A stretch of DNA of 64,000 nucleotides. It comes from Mucilaginibacter jinjuensis. GTDB taxonomy: Bacteria > Bacteroidota > Bacteroidia > Sphingobacteriales > Sphingobacteriaceae. Below are positions 1-9,049 of this stretch, piece by piece. Position 1 is the stretch's first letter. Every line of letters starts with the position of its first letter. The notes below the pieces were generated by a model. It worked only from the letters and a program-made list of their open reading frames with translations, searched no databases and was not told the DNA's origin. The stretch covers positions 62,001 to 126,000 of the forward strand of contig NZ_CP117167.1 of assembly GCF_028596025.1 (NCBI RefSeq), in the 5' to 3' direction. Made by a program: the position numbers and the translations under genes.

Positions 1-19
1 ATTTTGTTATAATCTAAAA

Positions 20-583
20 TTAACTTTTTACACGCTCTGAATAAGCACCGCTTGTAGTATCAATTTTAACCTTGTCGCCAATATTGATAAACAATGGTAC
101 GCGGATCTCAGCTCCTGTTTCAACAGTGGCCGATTTAAGCGCGTTGGTCGAAGTATCACCCTTAACTGCAGGTTCGGTATAAGTAACCTCTAATTCTACC
201 GATGCAGGGACTTTTGCCATGATAGGCTCATCGCTTTCGAAAGCTACGATCACGTTCATCCCTTCTTTTAAAAACTTAACACCGTTGCCAAATAAAAATT
301 TAGGCACATTGTGTTGTTCGTAAGTGGCATTGTCCATAATTACCAGGTCGTTACCATCTTCGTATAAGTATTGGTAATCGCTGGTTTCTACGCGGGCAAT
401 TTCAACCTCTTCATCTGTACGGAAACGGTATTCAACCAATTTGCCGCTTTTTACGTTACGCATACGCGCCTGGTAAAAGGCACGTAAGTTACCTGGTGTA
501 CGGTGTATAAACTCTTCTACCTGCACTAAATCCCCGTTAAAACGAAGGATGTTGCCATTTTTTATTTCTGATGCTTTTGACAT
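20..583 (-). CDS. efp: Elongation factor P
   Basis: This 187-aa protein has the normal EF-P length and three-barrel layout: a KOW-like N-terminal domain (about 1-62), a central OB domain and a C-terminal OB domain ending in the family's typical VKIDTTSGAYSERVK tail. EF-P binds ribosomes stalled on polyproline and helps peptide bond formation. The loop that enters the peptidyl transferase centre reads TPGNLRAF, so the position that is Lys34 in E. coli or Arg32 in Pseudomonas is Asn32 here; the known beta-lysylation and rhamnosylation acceptors are absent at the tip. It lies 51 bp downstream of the M16 protease gene on the same strand. The start is the only reasonable one (MSKASEIKNG). The identification is secure; the modification state is inference. 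Confidence 0.95.
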   Translation of the reverse strand: MSKASEIKNGNILRFNGDLVQVEEFIHRTPGNLRAFYQARMRNVKSGKLVEYRFRTDEEVEIARVETSDYQYLYEDGNDLVIMDNATYEQHNVPKFLFGNGVKFLKEGMNVIVAFESDEPIMAKVPASVELEVTYTEPAVKGDTSTNALKSATVETGAEIRVPLFINIGDKVKIDTTSGAYSERVKS

Positions 584-634
584 AATCTATATTGGATCGC
601 AAAATTATATACTTACCCGCAAACTATCAAGCAG

Positions 635-3478
635 TTATTGCGCAGTAATCGGGTCGCCATCGGTATTTAGTTCAACAATATCGTAACCTAATTTCTGCAA
701 GCCGGGTAAAATAGCAGCCTTGTCGCCCACCAATAAAATGTTTAACTGGTTGGGTTTAATCCAGGTTGCAGCGGTAGCTTTTAACTGTTCCGCAGTAATA
801 TTGGAAATCAGCTTGTTTTGGGCATCAACATAGGTTGCGGGCAGGTTATAATCCAGTATGCGAGCCACAAAACGTGCTTTTTGCGCACCTGTTTCGTAAC
901 GCAAGGCATCACCCTGGCTAATGGCCTTTTTCATATTAGTGATCTCGGCAGCAGTTGGCCCATTCTGACTGTAATTGTTTAACTCCTTCATCAAAGATAC
1001 CAAGGCACTATCTGTAGCATTGGCGCGAATGCCCGATGAGAAATAATAATCAGTCGAATATTTATCACCCACAATACGTGTACTGGCACCATAGGTCCAG
1101 CCTTTGGTTTCGCGCAGGTAGGTGTTAACACGGCTGGTAAAATCGGCACCCAATGGATAGTTCATCAGGTATAGTTTGTAGTAATCGCCGGTTGGGTCGT
1201 ATTTTAAATTGGTGCCGTAACCAACTCGGAATTCGGTTTGAGCAGCCTTAGGTACATCAACCAAATAGATTTTGGTTTTAGTTACTGCAATGGCGGGGGC
1301 TGGCGCGACAAGCTTAATATCCTTTTTAGGCAACTTGTTTAAGAAGGCGAGCTGAGGCAGTAACTCGGCTTCGGTAATATCGCCCACTACAACCACTTTA
1401 GCACCATTGGCGGTAATATTATTGTTGTAATAGTTCTGGATATCCTGCAGACTGATGCTCTTAACCGTTTGTTCATTGCCGGCAGGTAAGATGCCGAGGA
1501 TATTGGTTGAACCATAGTTTAGCTTGGCGAACACTGCTGTAGCAATATTGGCAGGTTGCGATTTTTGTAGCTTGAATGATTCCAGCGTTTGCTTTTTATC
1601 GCGGTTAAATGCAGCTTCGGTAAACAACGGATTAAACAAGCGTTCCTGCAATAAGGCCATCGTTTTGGCAAAGTTGCTTTTCAGCGATTGTACAGAAAAT
1701 ACCATACCATCAACATCGCTGCTTACGCGGATACTGGCACCCAGCTTTTGCAGTTCAATGGCAAATTTTTCGGCAGTATAATTCTTGGTATCCTCCTGCA
1801 TCATGGTAGCAAAAAGGCTCGAGATGCCGGCTTTGCTTAAATCGTTTTCTTCTAATAAACGGCCGCCCGGTAAGGTTAAATTTAAGGTAACCAATGGTAC
1901 TTCGGTATTTTGTACGCCGATAACTTTAGTGCCAGATGGCAGGTCTTTCTTCCAGAACTGCGGCGCTTTGGTAACCGGGTTAGGGCCGAATGAAGGCTGC
2001 TGGTTACGGTTGAAGTTATCAACAGCTTTGGTATATTTTAAGCCTTCGTAACCATAGTTTGGTTTGTTGTAATGGGTCGAATCTATTTTGTAGTTATCCG
2101 GCTTGGCAGCGGTTTGCTCCTGGCCTTTTGTTAATACGCTTAATACAACAGCGCCGTGGCCTTTAATGTATTGATGGAATACGCGCATCACATCTTCTTT
2201 GGTTACGGCGGCGTATTCTTTTAACAGATCGGCGGTTTTATTAGGGTTGCCGGTATAAGTTTGAAATTCGGCCAGTTGTGATACCTTGCCCGATACACTT
2301 TGCAGGTTGTTGATAAACCCGGCTGTAATACCGCCTTTAAATTTTTGCAGGTCTTCATCGGTAACGCCGCGTTTCTCCAGCGAATCGAGCGATGCATTAT
2401 ACAACTGCTCCATATCTGCCAGTGACTTACCCGGAAGTGGTACCATGCGGATCATAAACTCACCCGCCAGTTCTGACGACTGGCTTGATGCTGATGCCTG
2501 TAAGGCCAATTGCTTTTTAACCAGGTTTTGGTATAGGATAGAGTTTTTGCCCTGGCCCAGTATTTCGGCAAGGCAATCAAGCGCAGGTACATCTTTGGTA
2601 TAATCGGGTACAGTTGGGTAATCGATCACCAACATTGGTACACGGGCGTAGTTATCGGTATATGATGCATATCGGTTAGCGGCTAAGCTTACTTGTGCCA
2701 CTTTAACGGGCTGTACGGCCGGGCAACGCGGAATGGCGTCAAAGTATTTCTCAACCAGCTTTAGTGTTGTAGCGGGGTTAAAATCGCCTCCAATGGTTAG
2801 GGTTGCGTTGTTGGGGCCGTACCAGCGTAAAAAGAAGTTCTTTAAATCGTTTACATTACTGCGGTTTAAATCTTCGATATAGCCAATGGTTAGCCATGAG
2901 TATGGGTGGCCGTAAGGATACAGGTTTTTACTGGTGTATTCTGATGCCAGGCCATACGGGCGGTTGTCATAGTTTTGGCCGCGCTCGTTTTTAACGGTTG
3001 CGCGTTGCACTTCAAAACGCTCTTGCGTAACCTGACCTAATAAAAAGCCCATACGGTCGGCTTCGAGCCAGATGGCGTCTTCCAGTAAATTGTTAGGTAC
3101 GGTTTCGTAGTAATTGGTACGGTCGCGGTTGGTTGAACCGTTATTGGTACCGCCATTACCGATGGTTATCTTATCGTGCGTGCCTTTAGGTGCATTGTCA
3201 GACCCCTCGAACATCATGTGCTCAAAGAAATGTGCAAAGCCTGATTTGCCGATTTCTTCACGTGCTGATCCTACGTGATAGGTTACATCAACGTGGACTA
3301 ATGGGTCTGAATGGTCTTCGGCCAGTATCAGCGTTAAACCATTTGGCAATACATACTTTTCGTACGGTATTACAATTTCGTTGCCTTTTTTGGTTACTTT
3401 TTCAACCAGTTTAGCCTGGCCAAAAGCGGTGCCGGCAATAGCTAATGCCGATACAAAAGTGAGTACGTGTTTATTCAT
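635..3478 (-). CDS. M16 family zinc metalloprotease, two-domain, exported
   Basis: This 947-aa protein starts with a signal peptide (cleavage near AFGQ, residue 21) and is predicted periplasmic. The N-terminal half carries the inverted zinc motif HFFEH (His83, Glu86, His87) inside GFAHFFEHMMFEGS, the hallmark of the insulinase/pitrilysin family M16. The C-terminal half repeats the M16 fold (about 500-930, LPSGTKVIGVQNTEVPLVTL and the later RETKGWTYGAS segment) but has no HxxEH, as is usual for fused M16 proteins with one active and one inactive half. Such proteins degrade peptides in the envelope; the substrate here is unknown. It is codirectional with efp downstream and isolated from the ABC gene by 62 bp. 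Confidence 0.92.
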   Translation of the reverse strand: MNKHVLTFVSALAIAGTAFGQAKLVEKVTKKGNEIVIPYEKYVLPNGLTLILAEDHSDPLVHVDVTYHVGSAREEIGKSGFAHFFEHMMFEGSDNAPKGTHDKITIGNGGTNNGSTNRDRTNYYETVPNNLLEDAIWLEADRMGFLLGQVTQERFEVQRATVKNERGQNYDNRPYGLASEYTSKNLYPYGHPYSWLTIGYIEDLNRSNVNDLKNFFLRWYGPNNATLTIGGDFNPATTLKLVEKYFDAIPRCPAVQPVKVAQVSLAANRYASYTDNYARVPMLVIDYPTVPDYTKDVPALDCLAEILGQGKNSILYQNLVKKQLALQASASSQSSELAGEFMIRMVPLPGKSLADMEQLYNASLDSLEKRGVTDEDLQKFKGGITAGFINNLQSVSGKVSQLAEFQTYTGNPNKTADLLKEYAAVTKEDVMRVFHQYIKGHGAVVLSVLTKGQEQTAAKPDNYKIDSTHYNKPNYGYEGLKYTKAVDNFNRNQQPSFGPNPVTKAPQFWKKDLPSGTKVIGVQNTEVPLVTLNLTLPGGRLLEENDLSKAGISSLFATMMQEDTKNYTAEKFAIELQKLGASIRVSSDVDGMVFSVQSLKSNFAKTMALLQERLFNPLFTEAAFNRDKKQTLESFKLQKSQPANIATAVFAKLNYGSTNILGILPAGNEQTVKSISLQDIQNYYNNNITANGAKVVVVGDITEAELLPQLAFLNKLPKKDIKLVAPAPAIAVTKTKIYLVDVPKAAQTEFRVGYGTNLKYDPTGDYYKLYLMNYPLGADFTSRVNTYLRETKGWTYGASTRIVGDKYSTDYYFSSGIRANATDSALVSLMKELNNYSQNGPTAAEITNMKKAISQGDALRYETGAQKARFVARILDYNLPATYVDAQNKLISNITAEQLKATAATWIKPNQLNILLVGDKAAILPGLQKLGYDIVELNTDGDPITAQ

Positions 3479-3540
3479 TTAATTAAGGGAGATAAAGTTT
3501 TCCTGACAAGATAAAAATATCCTATCAGACGAGCAAAAAG

Positions 3541-4185
3541 CTATTGTGTTACAGGTTGAGCCTTATAATCTGCAATATTGAGCTGATTTTGACAGAAATC
3601 GTACTCATGAAGTTGATTTGAGCAAACGATAGTGAGTCGACCAGCAGAGAATTGCTGAACCAGATCGCGGTACCATTCTATACCTTGCGTATCGAGGTTT
3701 GATGTAGGTTCATCCAGCATCAAAATCGGTGTATCGGAGCAGAATGCCAGAACCAGTTTAAGGCGTTGTTTCATGCCCGACGAAAAGTATTTGATGAGTT
3801 TATTGGCGTTGGTACTGAGGTTGAGCAGCGCAATAACATCCTGTTTGCTGATATTGGGTAACAGGGGTTTGAATTTGAAATGAAAGTCGATCATTTCATT
3901 CAACGAAAAATCCTCGATCAGTTCCAGGTAGGGTGCGGCCAGACTCAGGTGCTCATAGATAGCTTCTGTGGGGATTACCGCACCGTTAAGTGTGTAAGTT
4001 ATTTTACCCTTTGATGGGCCTAAACTGCCATTAAGAATTTGCAGCAGGGTTGATTTTCCCGAACCATTAGAACCCAGTATTGCATAGCTATTACCCGATG
4101 TAAATGTGTAGCTAATGTTTTTGAAGATCCAGTCGCGGTTAAAGCGGCGGCCGGTGTCTTCGAGGGTTATTTGTATTTGGTTCAT
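3541..4185 (-). CDS. ABC transporter ATP-binding protein (lone ATPase)
   Basis: This is a 214-aa ATPase subunit with Walker A GSNGSGKST (about 39-47), signature YFSSGMKQRLKL (about 134-145) and Walker B ILMLDEPTS followed by the D-loop SNLD. The length is that of a bare nucleotide-binding domain, similar to CcmA/LivF-type subunits. No permease gene lies next to it, so the substrate cannot be inferred. It is downstream of lpxA, separated by about 180 bp holding an inverted repeat, so cotranscription with the lpx genes is doubtful. It could serve a distant permease. The family call is certain; the role is unknown. Confidence 0.9.
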   Translation of the reverse strand: MNQIQITLEDTGRRFNRDWIFKNISYTFTSGNSYAILGSNGSGKSTLLQILNGSLGPSKGKITYTLNGAVIPTEAIYEHLSLAAPYLELIEDFSLNEMIDFHFKFKPLLPNISKQDVIALLNLSTNANKLIKYFSSGMKQRLKLVLAFCSDTPILMLDEPTSNLDTQGIEWYRDLVQQFSAGRLTIVCSNQLHEYDFCQNQLNIADYKAQPVTQ

Positions 4186-4202
4186 TAGTTCATTAGTTCA
4201 TC

Positions 4203-4351
4203 GGTTCATTAGTTCATTGGTACTTGTATTCTGAATCGAATTACCAGCCTAAGACAGTGAACTAATTTTTGAAGGAAGTTGTATATCGTTCATTAGTTCG
4301 TGGTGCTTAGTCGTGAAAATACAACCTAATCAACCAATGAACTAATGAACC
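4203..4351. repeat. Inverted repeat built from TTCATTAG words
   Basis: A perfect 19-bp inverted repeat has its left arm at 4203-4221 and right arm at 4333-4351, enclosing about 110 bp. The arms are made of the words GTTCATTAG and GTTCATTGG. The left side continues as a tandem of the same words back to about 4178, at the end of the ABC gene. It fills the gap between lpxA and the ABC ATPase gene. It could form a large stem in RNA from either strand. Confidence 0.8.
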
Positions 4352-4365
4352 AATAAACTTAATAT

Positions 4366-5148
4366 TTAACTATTTCCAAAACCCTTCATGATACCGCGCT
4401 GAGAGCTGGTGATGAAGTTAAGGATCTCGTCGCGCTCTTCAGTTGGCCTGAAATCGGCTTCGATAATTTCCATGGCTTTACTCACGTTGTTATTTTTTAC
4501 AAACAGTGTGCGGTAAATATCCTGTATCTCGTTAATCTTGTCTTCGCTAAAACCACGACGGCGTAACCCTACCGAGTTGATACCTGCGTATGAAAGTGGC
4601 TCGCGTGCAGCTTTTACATAGGGAGGCACATCTTTACGTACCAACGAACCGCCGGTTACAAAAGCATGCGAGCCCACTTTGCAAAACTGGTGTATTGCCA
4701 CCATGCCTGCCAGTACTACATAGTCGCCTATGGTGATATGGCCGGCAAGGGTTGTATTGTTTGAGAAGATACAGTTGTCACCAATCTGGCAATCGTGTGC
4801 TACGTGGCAATAAGCCATTAATAAACAGTTGCTACCAATTTCGGTGCGCCAGTGATCTTTAGTACCCCGGTTAATGGTTACGCATTCGCGGATGGTAGTG
4901 TTATCGCCGATGATCACCAGAGTGTTCTCGCCTTTAAACTTTAAATCCTGCGGGATGCCTGAAATTACAGCTCCCGGGAAAATGCGGCAGTTTTTACCGA
5001 TGCGTGCGCCTTCCATAATGGTGGCGTTTGAACCGATCCAGGTACCTTCGCCAATTTCCACATCTTTGTGAATGGTAACAAAAGGCTCGATCACCACATT
5101 GTCAGCTATTTTAGCTTGTGGATGTATGTATGCTAATGGCTGAATCAT
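4366..5148 (-). CDS. lpxA: Acyl-[ACP]--UDP-N-acetylglucosamine O-acyltransferase
   Basis: LpxA makes UDP-3-O-acyl-GlcNAc from UDP-GlcNAc and 3-hydroxyacyl-ACP, the first step of lipid A synthesis, in the cytoplasm. The 260-aa protein has the left-handed parallel beta-helix built of hexapeptide repeats from residue 1 to about 190 and the helical C-terminal LpxA domain (SVGLRRRGFSEDKINEIQ onward). The catalytic histidine lies in HVAHDC (His118, equal to E. coli His125). The start ATG overlaps the stop of lpxC-fabZ by 4 bp, indicating translational coupling. The preceding genes on the strand supply the next steps (lpxC, lpxD). Confidence 0.96.
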   Translation of the reverse strand: MIQPLAYIHPQAKIADNVVIEPFVTIHKDVEIGEGTWIGSNATIMEGARIGKNCRIFPGAVISGIPQDLKFKGENTLVIIGDNTTIRECVTINRGTKDHWRTEIGSNCLLMAYCHVAHDCQIGDNCIFSNNTTLAGHITIGDYVVLAGMVAIHQFCKVGSHAFVTGGSLVRKDVPPYVKAAREPLSYAGINSVGLRRRGFSEDKINEIQDIYRTLFVKNNNVSKAMEIIEADFRPTEERDEILNFITSSQRGIMKGFGNS

Positions 5149-6581
5149 GATTCTTTATATTTAACGATCTGAGCCATTAATTCGGCTTCTACTACAACTT
5201 TCTCTCCTACCATACCGATACCTTTCATTTGTGCAATACCACGGCGGATAGGGGCCACAAGATCGCATCTGAAAATGAGTGTATCGCCAGGCAATACTTT
5301 GTCTTTAAAACGGGCATTCTCAATTTTAAGGAAAAGCGTTAACCAGTTTTCAGGATCGGGTACGGTATTTAATACCAGGATACCGCCTGTTTGTGCCATC
5401 GCTTCTATCTGTAACACACCCGGCATAACCGGTGCACCAGGGAAGTGGCCAACAAAGAAAGGCTCGTTCATGGTAACAGCTTTTAAACCTACTACGTGGG
5501 TTTTAGTAAGCTCCAATATTTTGTCGACCAGCAGCATAGGCGGGCGATGCGGCAAAATATTCATGATCTGTACGGTATCGTAAACCGGTTTCATGTGCGG
5601 GTTATAAACCTTTACATGTTTACGGCTGCGTTCTTTTTTAATTAAAGCTTTGATCTTTTTAGCGAAAGCAACGTTTGCTGCGTGGCCCGGGCGAGCTGCC
5701 ATAATATGGCCGCGAAGCGGAACACCAACCAGGGCTAAATCACCAATCATGTCTAACAACTTGTGGCGCGCAGGCTCATTTTGGTGGCGCAGTTCAATGT
5801 TGTTCAAGATACCCTGAGGGGCAACGTCAATATCTTCGCGGTTAAATAATTTAGCCAGTTTAGCCAGTTCTTCTTTGTCGATGGTTTTATCAACAACAAC
5901 GATGGCATTGTTAATATCTCCGCCTTTGATCAGATCGTGGGCCAGAAGCATTTCCAGCTCGTGTAAGAAACAGAAAGTTCGGCATGATGCAATCTCTTTC
6001 TTAAACTCAGACATGGTAGAGATACTTGCATGCTGGCTACCCAATACCGGTGAGTTATAATCAACCATACAGGTAAAGCGGTAATCATCAAGCGGCATGG
6101 CAACCATGTCAACCTTACGATCAGGCTCAGAATAGTGGATATTGTATGGAATGTGGTAATATTCGCGATCTGCCTCCTGCTCTTCGTAGCCGGCTTCGGT
6201 AATGGTATCAACAAAAGGCATCGAGCTGCCATCCATGATAGGGGTTTCAGGGCCATTAAGATCAATCAGCACGTTATCCAATTCACAGCCTACAAGGGCA
6301 GCCAATACGTGTTCAACAGTACTAACGCTTGCGCCGTTTTGTGTGATAGTAGTACCGCGTGAGGTATCGGTTACGTTATCAACATCGGCATCTATGATCG
6401 GAGCGCCTTCCAGGTCAACCCGTCTGAATTTGAATCCATGATTTTCGGGAGCCGGATGAAAGGTCATTGTTACATTTTCACCAGTATGTAAACCTGTGCC
6501 TGATACGGAAACCGCTGTCTTAATGGTTCTTTGTTTTACGTTCATAATTTGTATGGGAGACTGCGTCAAAATTTGAGTCAT
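5145..6581 (-). CDS. lpxC/fabZ: Bifunctional LpxC deacetylase / FabZ dehydratase
   Basis: This 478-aa fusion joins two enzymes. Residues 1 to about 320 are LpxC, the zinc UDP-3-O-acyl-GlcNAc deacetylase that commits material to lipid A: zinc ligands His91 in STVEH and the [10 protein letters not shown] pair. Residues from about 335 are FabZ, 3-hydroxyacyl-ACP dehydratase: [10 protein letters not shown], then [20 protein letters not shown] with the catalytic His and Glu. The fusion is typical of Bacteroidota and pairs two activities that compete for 3-hydroxyacyl-ACP. The chosen start overlaps the lpxD stop as ATGA; Met13 (MNVKQRTIK), which matches the usual family start, is the alternative. 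It overlaps lpxA by 4 bp downstream. Confidence 0.97.
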   Translation of the reverse strand: MTQILTQSPIQIMNVKQRTIKTAVSVSGTGLHTGENVTMTFHPAPENHGFKFRRVDLEGAPIIDADVDNVTDTSRGTTITQNGASVSTVEHVLAALVGCELDNVLIDLNGPETPIMDGSSMPFVDTITEAGYEEQEADREYYHIPYNIHYSEPDRKVDMVAMPLDDYRFTCMVDYNSPVLGSQHASISTMSEFKKEIASCRTFCFLHELEMLLAHDLIKGGDINNAIVVVDKTIDKEELAKLAKLFNREDIDVAPQGILNNIELRHQNEPARHKLLDMIGDLALVGVPLRGHIMAARPGHAANVAFAKKIKALIKKERSRKHVKVYNPHMKPVYDTVQIMNILPHRPPMLLVDKILELTKTHVVGLKAVTMNEPFFVGHFPGAPVMPGVLQIEAMAQTGGILVLNTVPDPENWLTLFLKIENARFKDKVLPGDTLIFRCDLVAPIRRGIAQMKGIGMVGEKVVVEAELMAQIVKYKES

Positions 6582-7621
6582 ATGCTGATATTGCGTAGTT
6601 CAGCAATTATTTTTTCGAGTTCGTTAATTTTCTTTTCTAATTCGGGCAATCGGTTAACCACCACCTGCGAGCGCATGTTACTTGCGTAAGATACGGCCGG
6701 TGAACCTGCCCATTTTTTACCTTCGTCGGTAATGCTTCGGCCAATGCCGGATTGTGCCTGTATTTGTGTGCCCTTAGCAATGCTGATGTGACCTACAATA
6801 CCTGCCTGGCCACCAATAATTACGTTTTCGCCAATTTTGGTACTGCCAGATATGCCGGTTTGTGAAGCTACTACGGTATTGGCACCAATTTCAACATTAT
6901 GGGCAATTTGGATCAGGTTATCCAGTTTAACACCGCTGCTGATAATGGTTGAACCCATTGTTGCACGGTCGATCGTAGTGTTGGAGCCGATCTCTACATT
7001 ATCATGTATCACCACATTGCCAATCTGGGCAACCTTGGTGTAAGTGCCATCAGCTGTGGGCGCAAAGCCAAAACCGTCGCTGCCAATAATAGCGCCCGAA
7101 TGAATTATTACATTATTGCCGATCACGCAATCAAAATATACTTTAACTGCAGCAAATAACGTAGTATCGGTGCCAATAGTTACATTATCGGCTAAATAAG
7201 TATTGGGATAAATTTTGCTGTTGTTGCCAATTTTTACATTGGGACCGATATAACTGAATGCGCCTATGTATACGTTTTCGCCAAGTTGTGCACTTGGGTG
7301 TATAAAACTTGGCTGCTCTATGCCATGCTTATCAAGCTTAAGCGTGTTGTATTTTTCGAGCAGTACAGAAAAGGCACTGTATGCATTCTCTACCCGTATT
7401 AAAGTAGCAGATACAGGCTCAGTTAAAACGAGGTCATTGTTAACAATAACCACAGAGGCCTGCGTGGTATATAAGAATTGCTCATACCTCGGGTTGGCCA
7501 AAAATGAGAGCGAGCCGGCTGTGGCCTCCTCAATTTTAGCTAACTGATTTACCTGTGCTTCGGGGCTACCCTCTACGGTGCCGTTTAGCAGTAAACCTAT
7601 TTCAAGTGCAGTGAATTGCAT
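6578..7621 (-). CDS. lpxD: UDP-3-O-(3-hydroxyacyl)glucosamine N-acyltransferase
   Basis: LpxD adds the second 3-hydroxyacyl chain to UDP-3-O-acyl-glucosamine, giving UDP-2,3-diacylglucosamine. The 347-aa protein has the uridine-binding N-terminal domain (about 1-100, [15 protein letters not shown]), a long hexapeptide-repeat beta-helix (about 105-310) with the IAHNVEIG segment that carries the catalytic histidine, and a short C-terminal coiled-coil-like helix ([17 protein letters not shown]). It is first in the tightly overlapping lpxD-lpxC/fabZ-lpxA string and lies 61 bp below the HD-domain gene, so all four may share a transcript. Confidence 0.97.
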   Translation of the reverse strand: MQFTALEIGLLLNGTVEGSPEAQVNQLAKIEEATAGSLSFLANPRYEQFLYTTQASVVIVNNDLVLTEPVSATLIRVENAYSAFSVLLEKYNTLKLDKHGIEQPSFIHPSAQLGENVYIGAFSYIGPNVKIGNNSKIYPNTYLADNVTIGTDTTLFAAVKVYFDCVIGNNVIIHSGAIIGSDGFGFAPTADGTYTKVAQIGNVVIHDNVEIGSNTTIDRATMGSTIISSGVKLDNLIQIAHNVEIGANTVVASQTGISGSTKIGENVIIGGQAGIVGHISIAKGTQIQAQSGIGRSITDEGKKWAGSPAVSYASNMRSQVVVNRLPELEKKINELEKIIAELRNISI

Positions 7622-7682
7622 CGGGCAAATTTAAATGTTAATATCGAAGCAACAAATTATTATAATATAGGCTAAATACGTT

Positions 7683-8909
7683 TTATATCAGGTCTTTGGT
7701 ATAACATAATATATATTTTTCAACCGGTTTGGCCAAAGCTTCGAGGTTTAAATTGTCGCTTGCTTTGGTAATATCGCGCGTTTCGCCGTTATTCATCAGT
7801 ATTAAAATATTGCCTTCATCAAGCTTATAGGCATAATTGCTGATGGTTTCTGTAAATACAAAATAAGAAGCGTCGGCTTCGCTGATGCCATATTTTTTAA
7901 CAGCACTGGCAGTTAACTTTTTTATAAAAGCATCATCTGCCGGGTGGTTGGTAATATCAACATGATACAGGTGCCTGTGTATAAAATTAGTGCAAAGCAT
8001 TGCTAATACTTTATCGCTATGGTTCATCCAGACTTTTACGGCCGCCATAATATCAGTATCATCCAAACAGGTAAACGTTTTAATATGGCGCTCATCTTGC
8101 ATAAACATTTCCTTACTGATACTATTTACCAGGAAATGGTTTAATGCAGGTGTAGAAAAAAGTTGTGCGCCCTGTAATGCAAGCTCCCTGGCACGTTTTA
8201 GTATTTTACCTAGCAAATGCTCGCCCGATACTACGGTTTTGTGGAGATATACCTGCCAGTACATTAACCGCCGCGCAATCAAGAATTTCTCGATCGAGTA
8301 AATCCCCTTTTTCTCTACCACAATATAATCATCGGCAACGTTCAGCATTTTAATGATCCTGTCAGAGCTGATCACGCCTTCTGATACACCGGTAAAAAAG
8401 CTGTCGCGGTTCAGATAGTCCATCCTGTCCATATCCAACTGGCTCGATACCAGCTGATGAAGAAACTGCTTTGGATAGGTGTTATTAAATATTTCGATAG
8501 CCATGGTGAGGCGGCCTCCAAAAGTTTTATTCAGCCGGTCCATCAGCAGTTCAGAAATATCCTCGTGCGTTATGCCTTGTACTATGCTTTTCTCTAAAGC
8601 GTGCGAGAATGGGCCGTGGCCAATATCGTGCAGTAAAATGGCAATGGTAACGGCTTCCTGCTCTTCGGGAGTGATGATGTGGCCTTTGTTGCAGAGGGTT
8701 TCAACCGCCATGCTCATGAGGTGCATTGCGCCCAGGGCATGGTGAAAACGGGTATGCAGTGCGCCCGGATAAACCAGGTGCGTCATTCCCAATTGTTTAA
8801 TGTATCTTAACCGTTGAAAATAAGGATGCTCAATCAGGTCGAATACTAATTCGGTGGGTATGGATATAAACCCGTAAACCGGATCGTTGATAATTTTCTT
8901 TTTATTCAA
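7683..8909 (-). CDS. HD-domain phosphohydrolase (SAMHD1/dGTPase-like)
   Basis: This protein of about 408 aa has the HD metal-binding set: RFHHALGAMHL with the first His, LLHDIGHGPFSH with the HD pair, and a later Asp in QLDMDRMDYLNRD. The arrangement matches the YdhJ/SAMHD1-type dNTP triphosphohydrolase-like family, but activity is not established for this branch. The start is a TTG; 8909 gives MNKKKIINDPVYGF, which fits the family N-terminus. An in-frame upstream TTG at 8933 would add eight residues. It is upstream of lpxD on the same strand and divergent from porX, a placement I believe is common in the Bacteroidota. Confidence 0.85.
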   Translation of the reverse strand: MNKKKIINDPVYGFISIPTELVFDLIEHPYFQRLRYIKQLGMTHLVYPGALHTRFHHALGAMHLMSMAVETLCNKGHIITPEEQEAVTIAILLHDIGHGPFSHALEKSIVQGITHEDISELLMDRLNKTFGGRLTMAIEIFNNTYPKQFLHQLVSSQLDMDRMDYLNRDSFFTGVSEGVISSDRIIKMLNVADDYIVVEKKGIYSIEKFLIARRLMYWQVYLHKTVVSGEHLLGKILKRARELALQGAQLFSTPALNHFLVNSISKEMFMQDERHIKTFTCLDDTDIMAAVKVWMNHSDKVLAMLCTNFIHRHLYHVDITNHPADDAFIKKLTASAVKKYGISEADASYFVFTETISNYAYKLDEGNILILMNNGETRDITKASDNLNLEALAKPVEKYILCYTKDLI

Positions 8910-9049
8910 GGTAACGTACTTACGAATGTGCAAAAGTGTTAATTAATTGTAAACCTTGCCAAGAGTATCTGTTAAATATTGTTAATTACTTATAATTACA
9001 GCAACAAATGAGGTGCCGAAAGGTTATAAGGGGATAAATAAAGAACAAG

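Noticed and set aside
4178-4351. TTCATTAG tandem words as a CRISPR array
   Set aside because: Repeat unit is about 10 bp, there are no spacers of uniform length, and no cas genes are in the window.
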